Positions 24,651 to 34,040 are shown, counted from the first letter of the stretch. The stretch is DNA of 50,693 bases from Methanobacteriota archaeon (GCA_018659375.1 JABJMO010000048.1:1-50693), one strand, 5' to 3'. The notes: generated from the letters alone by a model not told the origin. Translations and numbers: made by a program.

Positions 24651-25543
24651 GCCTCTTGGAGATTCTAGGGATTAGTTTGGTAGAGTCTATTTTGATTCTA
24701 GCAGCATTGATTTTAACATCAATTTCTATGAGATTATTCTACGTTTGGTATACTAGAATTAGGCCTCGCAAACCAAGTACAAATTCCGATTGGAATACTG
24801 ATTGTGAATTTCAATCTTCAGCTATTATCGAAGAACACCACATAACCTTTTCAAAAGTTAGAAATTTTACCTGGCGCACAACTAGGGACAGAGACGAAGA
24901 ATGGGACGAAAATGTGAAATTCGATGTGAGAGAAATCAAGGATGTATGGTTTATAGTTGACCATTTTCACAAAATTCATGGCCTAGCCCACACCTTTCTG
25001 AGTGTGGAATTTAACGATGGACGCTGTATTTCGTTTTCGTTTGAGGCACGGCGAGAAAAAGGTGTGCGGTATCATCCATGGAAAGGTATGTGGCGAGCGT
25101 ATGAACTATACTTGCTAGTTGGATATGAGAAAGATTTACTCGGGCTTAGAACAAATGCTAGAGGCAACAAAGATTACTTGTTTAGAGCTGTAACTCCACC
25201 TGATAAAGATCGCCAATTACTAATGGCAATAGGGCAAAAGATGAATCAGTTAACTAAAAACGCAGAGTGGTACCACTCATTATTTACTACATGTAATACT
25301 TCAATTGTTGAAGTTGTCAATAAAATAACTCCGGGTCGTATACCATTTGTATGGCGCAATTTCCTCCCCGGTTATACCCCTAAAGCCGCGTTTAAATTGG
25401 GTTTAATCGAAGATTGGGGAGGTTTGGAGAATACTCTGGAATTAGCCAGAGTTGACGAGGTGGCCAAATCATGGAATGGAACTGATAATTACAGTGAATT
25501 TATTAGGCGAAAGATGCCTAGTTCACCGGTCAATGAAGACTAG
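24647..25543 (+). CDS. DUF4105 (Lnb N-terminal-like) membrane-anchored putative Cys/His acyltransferase or peptidase
   Basis: 298 residues from GTG 24647, which forms a classic GTGA 4-nt overlap with the upstream stop; GTG 24644 is an alternative. One N-terminal TM helix (about 8-30) precedes a DUF4105-type domain (about 75-275). Recognisable blocks are AHTFLSVEF (His115), ISFSFEARREKG, MWRAYELYLLVGYEKDL, GLRTNARG, AEWYHSLFTTCNTSIVEV (Cys216) and FLPGYTPKAAFKLGLIEDW. His115 and Cys216 are the conserved catalytic-type residues. From memory, this domain is the catalytic part of Bacteroides lipoprotein N-acyltransferase Lnb. The archaeal substrate is unknown; lipoproteins or its operon partners are candidates. 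It overlaps the convergent thiamine pyrophosphokinase gene by 21 nt. Confidence 0.8.
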   Translation: MSLLEILGISLVESILILAALILTSISMRLFYVWYTRIRPRKPSTNSDWNTDCEFQSSAIIEEHHITFSKVRNFTWRTTRDRDEEWDENVKFDVREIKDVWFIVDHFHKIHGLAHTFLSVEFNDGRCISFSFEARREKGVRYHPWKGMWRAYELYLLVGYEKDLLGLRTNARGNKDYLFRAVTPPDKDRQLLMAIGQKMNQLTKNAEWYHSLFTTCNTSIVEVVNKITPGRIPFVWRNFLPGYTPKAAFKLGLIEDWGGLENTLELARVDEVAKSWNGTDNYSEFIRRKMPSSPVNED

Positions 25544-26146
25544 TAGCGAACCATTCTCACAGTTAATTGATAGGAATTCTTCTGCTGTAATATTATGCAA
25601 CCCCATAGTTGATGGACTCATATCATGATTGTTCAATTCCCATTTTGCTCCTTTGATGGTGACTTTTGCCGTTTCACCAATACTAAATAGTGAAAAAGAC
25701 ACTCCAGGATTAGATTTGTAATGAAGAGGATTTGACTTGCTAACAGCGATTACTATTGCATCATTTAGATGAAGTGTCACAGGAAGATCATGTTCTAACA
25801 AAGCAAAGTAATTGGCCATTTGATGGTCTGATTTACCACCATCAACACCGATAATATCAATTTTGTTAACAGAGAGGTTTTGGCAAAACCTCAGTGCTTT
25901 ACTAAGGTCGTTACTTTGTTGTTCATCAACTTTGATAATTTGGAGTTTATCTTGTTCTGCTCGTGCCAAATCTTGTTTAGTAATGCTATCTAAGTCACCA
26001 ATTAAGAAATCTACCGATATTTGACTCTCATAACAATCAGCAATCGCCCCATCACAAGCAATTATAGTGTCAGCGGATTGTATTAATTCATGCCATTTTG
26101 GCAAGTATTTTTGGTTAGTATTTCCTATGATTAACACTCTTGACAT
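25523..26146 (-). CDS. Thiamine pyrophosphokinase
   Basis: 207 residues from ATG 26146 (MSRVLIIGNTNQ); a longer reading to 26218 would run through a strong hairpin and is not favoured. The catalytic-domain blocks of thiamine pyrophosphokinase appear in order: ACDGAI, FLIGDLDSI, the NDLSKALRF block (D-x-T/S-D-x-x-K-A-L) and GVDGGKSDHQMAN, followed by the beta-sandwich thiamin-binding C-terminus. It makes thiamine diphosphate from thiamine and ATP, so the organism may salvage thiamine. The archaeal pterin enzyme MptE is a more distant alternative, but the DGA/GDLDS/GG-x-x-DH set fits TPK better. Divergent from the 2062-residue surface gene. Confidence 0.85.
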   Translation of the reverse strand: MSRVLIIGNTNQKYLPKWHELIQSADTIIACDGAIADCYESQISVDFLIGDLDSITKQDLARAEQDKLQIIKVDEQQSNDLSKALRFCQNLSVNKIDIIGVDGGKSDHQMANYFALLEHDLPVTLHLNDAIVIAVSKSNPLHYKSNPGVSFSLFSIGETAKVTIKGAKWELNNHDMSPSTMGLHNITAEEFLSINCENGSLLVFIDR

Positions 26147-26199
26147 AATCTGAGGCAAGTAGTCTAGGTTTGTCAATACTGTGATAATACTTGTTTGCT

Positions 26200-26216
26200 G
26201 ACCCCCTACGGGGGTC
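26200..26216. promoter_or_regulatory. Strong GC hairpin in a divergent promoter region
   Basis: GACCCCC (26200-26206), loop TAC, GGGGGTC (26210-26216): a perfect 7-bp stem of almost pure GC in AT-rich surroundings. It lies 54 nt before the TPK start and 35 nt before ATG 26251. No T-run follows on either strand, so it is not a simple terminator. An operator or RNA leader element is possible. Confidence 0.45.
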
Positions 26217-26250
26217 ATGGGATATCATAGACAATGGTTTTGAACCATCA

Positions 26251-29200
26251 ATGCGTCAGTTGTGTATGGCGAGTGATTCAACACACGAAAACTCGCTGAA
26301 GGCTTCGATAATTGTTTTATTAATGATTTTTCAAATTATGTCTCTTACCAGTGCTCAATTCAACACAGTTCCACAATCCGAATTGACTGCAGATTATCCT
26401 GTTCATAGTAGTCAAAGCGTGGGTGATTTAGCTCTTGATTTTGGTAATGAAATAGCCGGTCAATACATTGATTATGGCGGAGTTACAAACACTAAAGTGA
26501 TGTATGAATCAGAACTTGATATTTATCACGATTTTCAAATCCAAGATATGGCTAATGGTTTGGTGGAGTCAGTAGACGTAACAATCTCAGATTTACAAAA
26601 AATCAGTGCATGCTGGATAACTGATGCGGGAAGTGTATACAACTACAATGTTGACTTAGATAATGTTTCAGATTTAATGCAGGTCGATCAAGTCTCCACT
26701 AACCAAGGAGTAAATCCAATAGTTGATTGTGCTATTGCGGTAAAAGAGAACGGCAGAGAAACGATGCTATATGCTGATGGAGATGACTTAAAAGCAGCCC
26801 AAATTGCTTACGCAAGTCCGCTCTACTCTAATGGCGATGATTGGCATGTTCGCACTATATTAGAAGGAATTAATGCCAACAGCATTGAGTTGGAAGTGAC
26901 CTCAGAACAACTTGAATGGGGGCTATTTAGGGATGATATGGGTAGGCTGCACAGAGTCAATTACACCGGAGTATTTTGGGAAACAGGCATAATTGACAAT
27001 GGTCCTGTGGGTAACGACTTCGAACTTGCAATCGATAACGAGGATAAAATATCGATTTTATTTAACAAGGATAATAAAACGTTTTTACATACCATCAAAG
27101 GTCATGTTAGCACCACTGAAGCTGTATTCCAACATGAACACATGCACGATGATATCGGCTTGACTTTGGATGGTTATGGATTAATGCAAATGTTTTCTAC
27201 GTCTATTGAGGACAACATCACCACCGCAAAACTTCAGCGTTCATTGACCAATGAGAAAAACCAAATCAGTTCCGAGGCAACATTGTCTTTCCTTGCGAAC
27301 ACAGAAAACAGCACAGTTGCAGAGGTTATCTTTGCCGATTTCAACAACGATGGGTTTGACGATCTTGTATATTCTGAGCCCAATGCAGACACTTCGTTGT
27401 TAAGTGATAACGGAATCGTGTCTGTTCACTATGGTTCGGAAAATGGTATTGGCTTAATGCCTGATTTAACATTTGAAGGGCCAACAAACTCATCTAATCT
27501 TGGAAGTGGCTTGGCAGTAGGTGACTTTAACGGAGATAGTTACCCGGATATCTCATTAGGTTTGCCTGGCTTTGACAATAATAATGGCTCAGTCAGATTT
27601 TCCTTTGGCTCTAATCAAGGTTTAGCAACAGTGCTGTTAACAGTCCCGGGAGTATCTACTCCATCGTTGAATGGTGCTTCGTATGGTTCATGCTTAGAAT
27701 CTGTGGAAGACCTAAATTCAGACAATAAAGATGAATTATTAATCTGTTCAATTGGTTATGATTTACAGGGAGATACAGGTCTTGTAGAGTTATTCTTCGG
27801 TAACATCATAGCAACTACGTGGGTAAAAATGAACAGCCCAAATCAAATCACATCAGGATCAAACTTTGGTCGTTCAATTTCTGCAGATGGTGACTTAAAT
27901 GGCGATGGTTTTGTGGACTTAGTTATCGGCAATACCGGCGATTTAATCGATAGCTCAGGTTACTCTTCAGTTGAACTTAGATACGGCAATGCCATGGGTT
28001 TTTCCAGTGAACCGGACTTAGCCTTCCAGTCACTGTTAATCGGCAACTTGTTTGGTTACAATGTTGAGATAATGAATGATCTAAACGGCGATGGATTAGA
28101 TGAGTTGTTTATCTCGGAACCATATAACACTTCAAATGAATTCAATAGTGGCAACGTTTGGGTATTCTATGGGAATTTGTCGGGAATAGAATCAAGCCCA
28201 GATTATCGATTAATTGGTTCTTCAAATGAATTACTCGGATTGAATTTTGCGTCTGCTGGTGATACCAACCAAGACGGCTTCAACGATTTTTTCATGACCA
28301 GAAGAGCTAATGTTGCATCTACTAATGTTGAATTATATTTAGGCAGTTCCTCAGGTTTAATCGATAACTCGATTAACATTGCTTCTGGCGATTTGAGTTT
28401 TGGTCAAGTGATATCAAATTATGGTGATTCAAATGCCGATGGTCTACTAGAATTTTCTTTCTCTGCTCAAAACATAGATGAGAATCAAACAGTAAATAGT
28501 AGAATTAATATTCACTCTAGAGAGATTTGGGAAGAAATATATTTCACTATTGAGGGAGAGATGGAACATGGAAAGATTCAATCCTCTACTGATGGGTCTT
28601 CAAGAATTCTATATTCGGTAAGAAGTGGTGAAAATAATAATCTTCAAATGATTTCAGAAGAGAAAAATAGTCAAGGAGTTTATTGGTCAGTTCAGAATAT
28701 AACCTCACCATCACCTAATCATTTGACAAGTGTAAATTTCGAGATGACCTCTTCTGGTGAAGCATTCATTCTGTATTTTGACAATGGAATGCATCAAAGA
28801 ACTTACGATGCATTTGTTGGTTTAGAATCTAATGTGCCCACCAATTATAATGATGCTAGTTATGTAAACTCGGTATTTGACAATCATGGAACAAATTATG
28901 TTGTTTATTATTCACCAAGTTCCAACAATTTGATACTCAATGTAAAATCTGCATCAGGATGGTCAGAGCAAGTTATTGCAACAAATGCTAACATTGCTTC
29001 AGACATAAATCTAGTACTAAATCAAACAGGGCAACCAGTTGTGATTTATCGAGATGATTTAATCAATAATATACTGGTTGCTCATAATAATTCTGGCTGG
29101 GTTGTAGATTCTCTTAACTTCACGGGCGAGGTTATATCAAAATCTATGTCATCGGTTGTTACTGACCAAAATAACCTACTCATTTCGGCTTTCTTGAATG

Positions 29201-32200
29201 ATGGTAATTCTAACAACCTAACCATGATTTCATGGGACGGAAACAATACTAACCATTCGTTCATCGGTTTAGAATCAGATGGGGCCACAAAAATTGCAAT
29301 GGCTATCGATGGAGAGGGCACGGTCATTGTGTCCACATACTCTACTTCTGGTGTACTTGTGTTGTATGAAAAGCAAGTTGACTCACAGACTTGGAATTCT
29401 GTCCTGCTTCCTCAACCAATAGGGTTCTATTCAACCAATCACATCGAATTAATCGGCGGAATAACACCCACATTAGCGGTAAACAGTCAAAACAACTCAT
29501 TATTCTACAAAAGCGGAAGTAATTGGCAGGTTTTATCAACTGCTGAAATTCCTTCATTTGGAGAATTTTCTTTTGTCGTAAATGAAACTCATATCACAAT
29601 GATGACAGCCGCAACAGGAGGAAATAATCTAGCTTGGAATTCTATGGAAATAACCACTTCCCCAAACCATAACACTTGGCATCAGCAAATATTTCCCGAT
29701 ATTATTGTCAACAGTGGTTTAGTAGTCAATCAACATTCAAACGATACAATCTCCATTATAGTAGATGATTTAGCCTCAAATAGTCTATTAGAACTCCAAC
29801 TGAAACTTGATCGAGACAGTGATTTCCTCTTTGATGATATAGACCATTTACCTCATGTGCCAAATCAATGGTTCGATTCAGATGGAGACGGTTATGGCGA
29901 AAACACCAATGCTCCAATGAATGATAATTGTCCATCCCAATCTGGGCAATCATCAATTTTGTTGTTTGGTTGTTTTGATGCGGATAATGATGGCTATGAT
30001 GATATTAATGACGATTGTAACACTGGTTATGGTTTTTCATGGTTGGGAAGACTTGGCTGTTCAGATTTCGATCAAGACGGTTGGGTTGATTGGAGTTCAT
30101 TCTATCCATATGGAGACATCTTTAGCGATAATTGGAAACAAGCATTCGATTCAGATGGTGATTCCTACGGCGATAATCACGGTCCTGACTGTTGCGATAC
30201 TTGGTACGACCAAAACGCGCCTCCAGGAGACGAATTCCCGTATAATGTGAGGCAATATACCGACTTTGATGGCGATGGGTACGGCGATAATTCATCTGAT
30301 TCCCTAACAGGGGATGCTTGTAAGTTTGAGTATGGTGCATCATATCGGGATCGTTTAGGATGCGTCGATACAGACGGTGATGGTTCATCGGATCCAACTA
30401 ATTTCTGGAATTCAAGTTTAGGTGCAGACTTATGGCCGACAGATTCCACTCAATGGGCTGACTCTGATGGGGATGGTTTTGGTGATAATGGTTCTAAAAA
30501 TGCGACTAACCCAGATTATTTTCCCAACAATATCGCAGCATCTCAAGATTCTGATGAAGATGGATATCCGGACTTATTCACTGAATACTATAATGGTACC
30601 AATGCTGAAGGATTACAAATAGATGGTTGCCCACTAGTTGCTGGGAACTCATCTAATCCATATTACGGATGTCTCGACACTGACGGTGATAATTATCGCG
30701 ACATATACACTTTTGACATCAACCCAAATACTGGGTTGAGAGAAAACCAATCAGGTGATGCGTTCCCGTTCAATCCAGAACAGTGGACTGATGCTGATGG
30801 AGATGGTTTTGGTGATTTCCAAGGCGGCAATAATGCGGATGTGTGCCCTCAAGCGGTTGGGGTAATCAACGGGACATTGGGTATAGGTTGCCCCTTGATT
30901 GATGGCAATGATGATGATGGCGATTTTGTGATAAATGAGGAAGATTTGTGCCCAAATACGCAGTTCTGGTTAACGGTTAATCTTGATGGGTGTGCGTTAA
31001 ATCAAGTTGATTCAGATGATGATGGGGTAAGTGATGCAGATGATGTTTGCCCCTCAACGTTCTCACAAGACCCTGTAGATTCTAGCGGATGTAGCCAAGT
31101 ACAAAGAGAGGTAGATTCTGATGCAGACGGAATTTATGATTATCTCGATTCATGTGAAAACACACCAAGTCAAGAAGTACCTGATGAATTTGGTTGTTCA
31201 GCATCACAAAAAGATACAGATGGTGATGGAGTCACTGATGATGGGGATGTTTGTCCAAGTACAGAATTAGGTTATCCAGTATTAGCAGATGGTTGTACCG
31301 ATGAAACGGCGTTAGAGTTTGACTGGGATTCAGATGGTTATTCTGGTCAAGATGATTTATTCCCGTTTGAAGAAACTCAATGGTTTGATACAGATGGGGA
31401 TGGTTATGGAGATAATATTCTGGGATTAGAGGGGGATCAATGTCCTAACACCTCAGGTACTTCTACCGAAGATAGATTTGGTTGTCCAGATAGTGATTTA
31501 GATGGCTGGTCAGACCCCGGACAAGATTGGGCAGCGTCACCAAGTGGTATAGCAGATGCATTTTCTGAAGATGTTACTCAGTGGCGAGACCTTGACGGTG
31601 ATGGCTATGGTGATAATGGTACAGGTAATAACCCCGATTTATGCCCCACAACCAATTCATTGTATAGAACATCTGTAGATTTGCAAGGATGTTCAAACAA
31701 CGAACGAGATTCAGATGGTGACGGCTTGGTAGACAGCCTTGATAATTGTCCAGACGAGCCAAAGGGGTTAGACGGATATGCTGATGGTTGTCCGTTAGAA
31801 AAACAAGAATCCTCTAGTGAAGCCACAGAAATATTTGGATTAACAATAGTTACATTTATCGCCATTTGTCTAGTAGTGGTTGTTCTATTCATACTGTTAA
31901 TTATTCTTCGTAGAAGGGATATTGAAGAGGATTGGTTTGAGGAAGATGATGACTTTGAAGAAGATTACCAAGAAGAAAATCTCAGTTTACTAAATAAACC
32001 GCGGAAACAACCTACTCAGCACACGGTTCCAAGTCAAAGCAAAGCCAAACCCCCTAGTAATGGACCCACTGGAGGGCCTCCAAGCTTCACGTCACCGGCA
32101 AAAACTCCAGTTATCGCACCATCACAGCCGCCGGTTGAAAGTTCCCAAAGACAAATTCTTCCAGAAAACCTAATTACGCCTCAGAGGGCGACTAAAAAAT

Positions 32201-32439
32201 CTAAGAAAGTAAAGACTGTTAATGCTTCAAAGAAGAAAGTCAAGCGTGCAATCATTGAACCTGAACCAGATATTTTTGAAAAAGTGAGCCAATCAAAGAT
32301 TGATGCAGCTGTCAAAAATCTTGCCGATTTGACCGGTGATGTCGAGGAAAGACAATTGTTAATGAATCTACAAGAAGCAGGGTGGAATGCACCGCAATCT
32401 CGTGCGATAATCAACATGGCCAGAAAGGAAAGGGATTGA
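26251..32439 (+). CDS. 2062-residue surface protein: FG-GAP propeller, TSP3 stalk, TM and long cytoplasmic tail
   Basis: Start ATG 26251 (26266 possible; an upstream TTG at 26191 lies before the hairpin). Signal peptide about 14-33. FG-GAP/integrin-like repeats (about 356-735) with calcium loops such as ADFNNDGFDDL, GDFNGDSYPDI, GDLNGDGFVDL and NDLNGDGLDEL make a probable seven-blade propeller. A second beta-rich region (about 750-1185, many short VIYRDD-type strands) may be another propeller. TSP3 modules (about 1190-1850) and a TM helix (about 1861-1884) follow. The tail of about 175 residues is acidic, then Pro/Lys-rich, ending in a helical block around ERQLLMNLQEAGWNAPQSRAI. The architecture suggests adhesion or ligand binding with a cytoplasmic signalling or tethering end. 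The EF-hand gene follows. Confidence 0.9.
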   Translation: MRQLCMASDSTHENSLKASIIVLLMIFQIMSLTSAQFNTVPQSELTADYPVHSSQSVGDLALDFGNEIAGQYIDYGGVTNTKVMYESELDIYHDFQIQDMANGLVESVDVTISDLQKISACWITDAGSVYNYNVDLDNVSDLMQVDQVSTNQGVNPIVDCAIAVKENGRETMLYADGDDLKAAQIAYASPLYSNGDDWHVRTILEGINANSIELEVTSEQLEWGLFRDDMGRLHRVNYTGVFWETGIIDNGPVGNDFELAIDNEDKISILFNKDNKTFLHTIKGHVSTTEAVFQHEHMHDDIGLTLDGYGLMQMFSTSIEDNITTAKLQRSLTNEKNQISSEATLSFLANTENSTVAEVIFADFNNDGFDDLVYSEPNADTSLLSDNGIVSVHYGSENGIGLMPDLTFEGPTNSSNLGSGLAVGDFNGDSYPDISLGLPGFDNNNGSVRFSFGSNQGLATVLLTVPGVSTPSLNGASYGSCLESVEDLNSDNKDELLICSIGYDLQGDTGLVELFFGNIIATTWVKMNSPNQITSGSNFGRSISADGDLNGDGFVDLVIGNTGDLIDSSGYSSVELRYGNAMGFSSEPDLAFQSLLIGNLFGYNVEIMNDLNGDGLDELFISEPYNTSNEFNSGNVWVFYGNLSGIESSPDYRLIGSSNELLGLNFASAGDTNQDGFNDFFMTRRANVASTNVELYLGSSSGLIDNSINIASGDLSFGQVISNYGDSNADGLLEFSFSAQNIDENQTVNSRINIHSREIWEEIYFTIEGEMEHGKIQSSTDGSSRILYSVRSGENNNLQMISEEKNSQGVYWSVQNITSPSPNHLTSVNFEMTSSGEAFILYFDNGMHQRTYDAFVGLESNVPTNYNDASYVNSVFDNHGTNYVVYYSPSSNNLILNVKSASGWSEQVIATNANIASDINLVLNQTGQPVVIYRDDLINNILVAHNNSGWVVDSLNFTGEVISKSMSSVVTDQNNLLISAFLNDGNSNNLTMISWDGNNTNHSFIGLESDGATKIAMAIDGEGTVIVSTYSTSGVLVLYEKQVDSQTWNSVLLPQPIGFYSTNHIELIGGITPTLAVNSQNNSLFYKSGSNWQVLSTAEIPSFGEFSFVVNETHITMMTAATGGNNLAWNSMEITTSPNHNTWHQQIFPDIIVNSGLVVNQHSNDTISIIVDDLASNSLLELQLKLDRDSDFLFDDIDHLPHVPNQWFDSDGDGYGENTNAPMNDNCPSQSGQSSILLFGCFDADNDGYDDINDDCNTGYGFSWLGRLGCSDFDQDGWVDWSSFYPYGDIFSDNWKQAFDSDGDSYGDNHGPDCCDTWYDQNAPPGDEFPYNVRQYTDFDGDGYGDNSSDSLTGDACKFEYGASYRDRLGCVDTDGDGSSDPTNFWNSSLGADLWPTDSTQWADSDGDGFGDNGSKNATNPDYFPNNIAASQDSDEDGYPDLFTEYYNGTNAEGLQIDGCPLVAGNSSNPYYGCLDTDGDNYRDIYTFDINPNTGLRENQSGDAFPFNPEQWTDADGDGFGDFQGGNNADVCPQAVGVINGTLGIGCPLIDGNDDDGDFVINEEDLCPNTQFWLTVNLDGCALNQVDSDDDGVSDADDVCPSTFSQDPVDSSGCSQVQREVDSDADGIYDYLDSCENTPSQEVPDEFGCSASQKDTDGDGVTDDGDVCPSTELGYPVLADGCTDETALEFDWDSDGYSGQDDLFPFEETQWFDTDGDGYGDNILGLEGDQCPNTSGTSTEDRFGCPDSDLDGWSDPGQDWAASPSGIADAFSEDVTQWRDLDGDGYGDNGTGNNPDLCPTTNSLYRTSVDLQGCSNNERDSDGDGLVDSLDNCPDEPKGLDGYADGCPLEKQESSSEATEIFGLTIVTFIAICLVVVVLFILLIILRRRDIEEDWFEEDDDFEEDYQEENLSLLNKPRKQPTQHTVPSQSKAKPPSNGPTGGPPSFTSPAKTPVIAPSQPPVESSQRQILPENLITPQRATKKSKKVKTVNASKKKVKRAIIEPEPDIFEKVSQSKIDAAVKNLADLTGDVEERQLLMNLQEAGWNAPQSRAIINMARKERD
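29815..31795 (+). repeat. TSP3 modules in the 2062-residue protein
   Basis: About ten Asp-rich modules of the same kind as in the 864-residue protein (GC-x-D-x-D-G-D-G, QW-x-D-x-D-G-D-G-x-GDN), with short CP...GC units towards the end. Shared module design suggests duplication or exchange between the two genes. Confidence 0.7.
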
Positions 32440-32487
32440 ATACTTGAGGTATGACTTTTCATAGGTGAGATGACAGGGCGAAATATT

Positions 32488-32494
32488 GGGGTGA
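32488..32494 (+). promoter_or_regulatory. Shine-Dalgarno GGGGTGA for a GTG start
   Basis: GGGGTGA ends 4 nt before GTG 32499 and supports this non-ATG start. It suggests the gene is expressed from a transcript that includes the upstream surface-protein gene. Confidence 0.6.
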
Positions 32495-32498
32495 TTAT

Positions 32499-34040
32499 GT
32501 GGCTGAACCAGTACTAGAAGGCGCATCAATGCCAGATGGTATCGAGGTCGATGAAGCAGCTGCTTATTTTGGTGTGACAGAGTCCTCGGATATTGTTCAT
32601 ACATTGATGTCCATGGAACGTAATCAATCGATTAGTCAATTTTTCACCATGGTCTCAGATATCATTCTAAAACCTGGAGAGTTTGATTTTGAAGAGGCTA
32701 GTCAAGCACTAAATTGTGAGGGTGGTGAAATATACTATCTTGTTTCTGGACATCTTGGCTTAATGAGTTTTGGCGACCCGATTCTACATTATTTGGGTTT
32801 ACCAGATTCACTAGGCCAGGAATCAAAAAACAGCAAACCAAATATTGACCAAAAACAATTTGATTCTTTAACTAGTCTCGCTAATCCGATGAATATACTG
32901 AAAGTTTTAGCGATTGCCAATAATACGGGTGGTTCACAAGAAGTGATGAAATATTACTTGACAATGAGTGAACTAATGATGAATGTTGAATCAAATGTAG
33001 TAACACTCACGGAAATTTCAGAGGAGTTTGATGCATCTTTGGATGTCATTGGCCATACTCTACCAATTTCGGTATTAGCAGGTTCATCGATAGACTTGTC
33101 AAAGGCGATCATAGATGCCCCACCAACTATCAAGAAAGAGACGCCAAAAGTAACGCAACAGGTAGAACAAGCGATAAAATTGCCAGAAGTTGAACAGGCT
33201 GCACCTCTCCAAGAGGAGGTTTCAGTCCCCTCAGTTCCTTTGCCTGGACAGTCAATATCGGCTGAAATTATTGAAGATAAAATAGAGCCAATAATTGAAA
33301 CCGAACTCACTGATAGAAAGGCGGCTAAAGCAACTGATAATGCATTCGAAGGTGCATTTGGCATGGCGCCAGAAACCAATACATTACAAGCTGAAGATTC
33401 TGTACAGGCGGACGAAGTCGAGGAGGATCTAGTGACTGAGGCTAGTATCGAAGCAATGGTAGTAGAAGAACAAGAAACTGAAGAACCATTTCACAGTGCT
33501 GCCGAGATGTTTATTCAATCAGATACCGATGGTGATGGTAATTTATCGGTCGAAGAATTATCCCAAGCAACTGGATTGTCTATTGAAGAAGCCGAAGAAA
33601 TTCATCAAACCGCTGATTTGGATGAGGATGGGTCTATGTCACTTTCAGAATTTATTGCCTCTCCTGTAGTCGAAAAAGTCGCTTCAAACCTACCAAGACC
33701 TGTTGCTCCAGTAAGACGGCCAGTCAGCCTTAATGAACAACCAAATAATGTTCAGCAATCTCCGGAAAACCCGGTAAATAGCCCTCCAACTCAACAAGCA
33801 TTCCCTCAACCACCAATCTCTAGACCAATCCCCCCACAAAATGTTAGCCCACAACCATCTGTTAGGCAACAACCAATTGGTATTCCGCAACCAACCAATC
33901 AAGCTCCACTACAACAAAACCAATGGAATCAACCAATTCAACCAACAATTCGTTCAGGAGTCATGTGCCGTAGTTGCGGCATTGGTATTGACCCATATTG
34001 GCGCTTTTGCCCAGTATGCGGGGGCCAAAATTTAGGCTAA
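32499..34040 (+). CDS. Cytoplasmic protein with paired EF-hands and a C-terminal zinc ribbon
   Basis: 513 residues with a GTG start, no signal peptide and no TM. An N-terminal helical region (about 1-210) that I do not recognise is followed by an acidic linker. A pair of EF-hands (about 335-390) has loops DTDGDGNLSVEE and DLDEDGSMSLSE, both with the canonical acidic calcium ligands. A long Pro/Gln/Asn-rich linker and a zinc ribbon (about 489-508, CRSCG then CPVCG) end it. It looks like a calcium-responsive adaptor. It starts 59 nt after the FG-GAP/TSP3 receptor-like gene and may act with that protein's long cytoplasmic tail; this is inference. It is convergent with the M29-like gene. Confidence 0.82.
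   Translation: MAEPVLEGASMPDGIEVDEAAAYFGVTESSDIVHTLMSMERNQSISQFFTMVSDIILKPGEFDFEEASQALNCEGGEIYYLVSGHLGLMSFGDPILHYLGLPDSLGQESKNSKPNIDQKQFDSLTSLANPMNILKVLAIANNTGGSQEVMKYYLTMSELMMNVESNVVTLTEISEEFDASLDVIGHTLPISVLAGSSIDLSKAIIDAPPTIKKETPKVTQQVEQAIKLPEVEQAAPLQEEVSVPSVPLPGQSISAEIIEDKIEPIIETELTDRKAAKATDNAFEGAFGMAPETNTLQAEDSVQADEVEEDLVTEASIEAMVVEEQETEEPFHSAAEMFIQSDTDGDGNLSVEELSQATGLSIEEAEEIHQTADLDEDGSMSLSEFIASPVVEKVASNLPRPVAPVRRPVSLNEQPNNVQQSPENPVNSPPTQQAFPQPPISRPIPPQNVSPQPSVRQQPIGIPQPTNQAPLQQNQWNQPIQPTIRSGVMCRSCGIGIDPYWRFCPVCGGQNLG

Noticed and set aside
26147-26218. Upstream extension of thiamine pyrophosphokinase
   Set aside because: The extension crosses the GC hairpin and adds nothing to the fold; ATG 26146 starts directly at the Rossmann-like beta strand.
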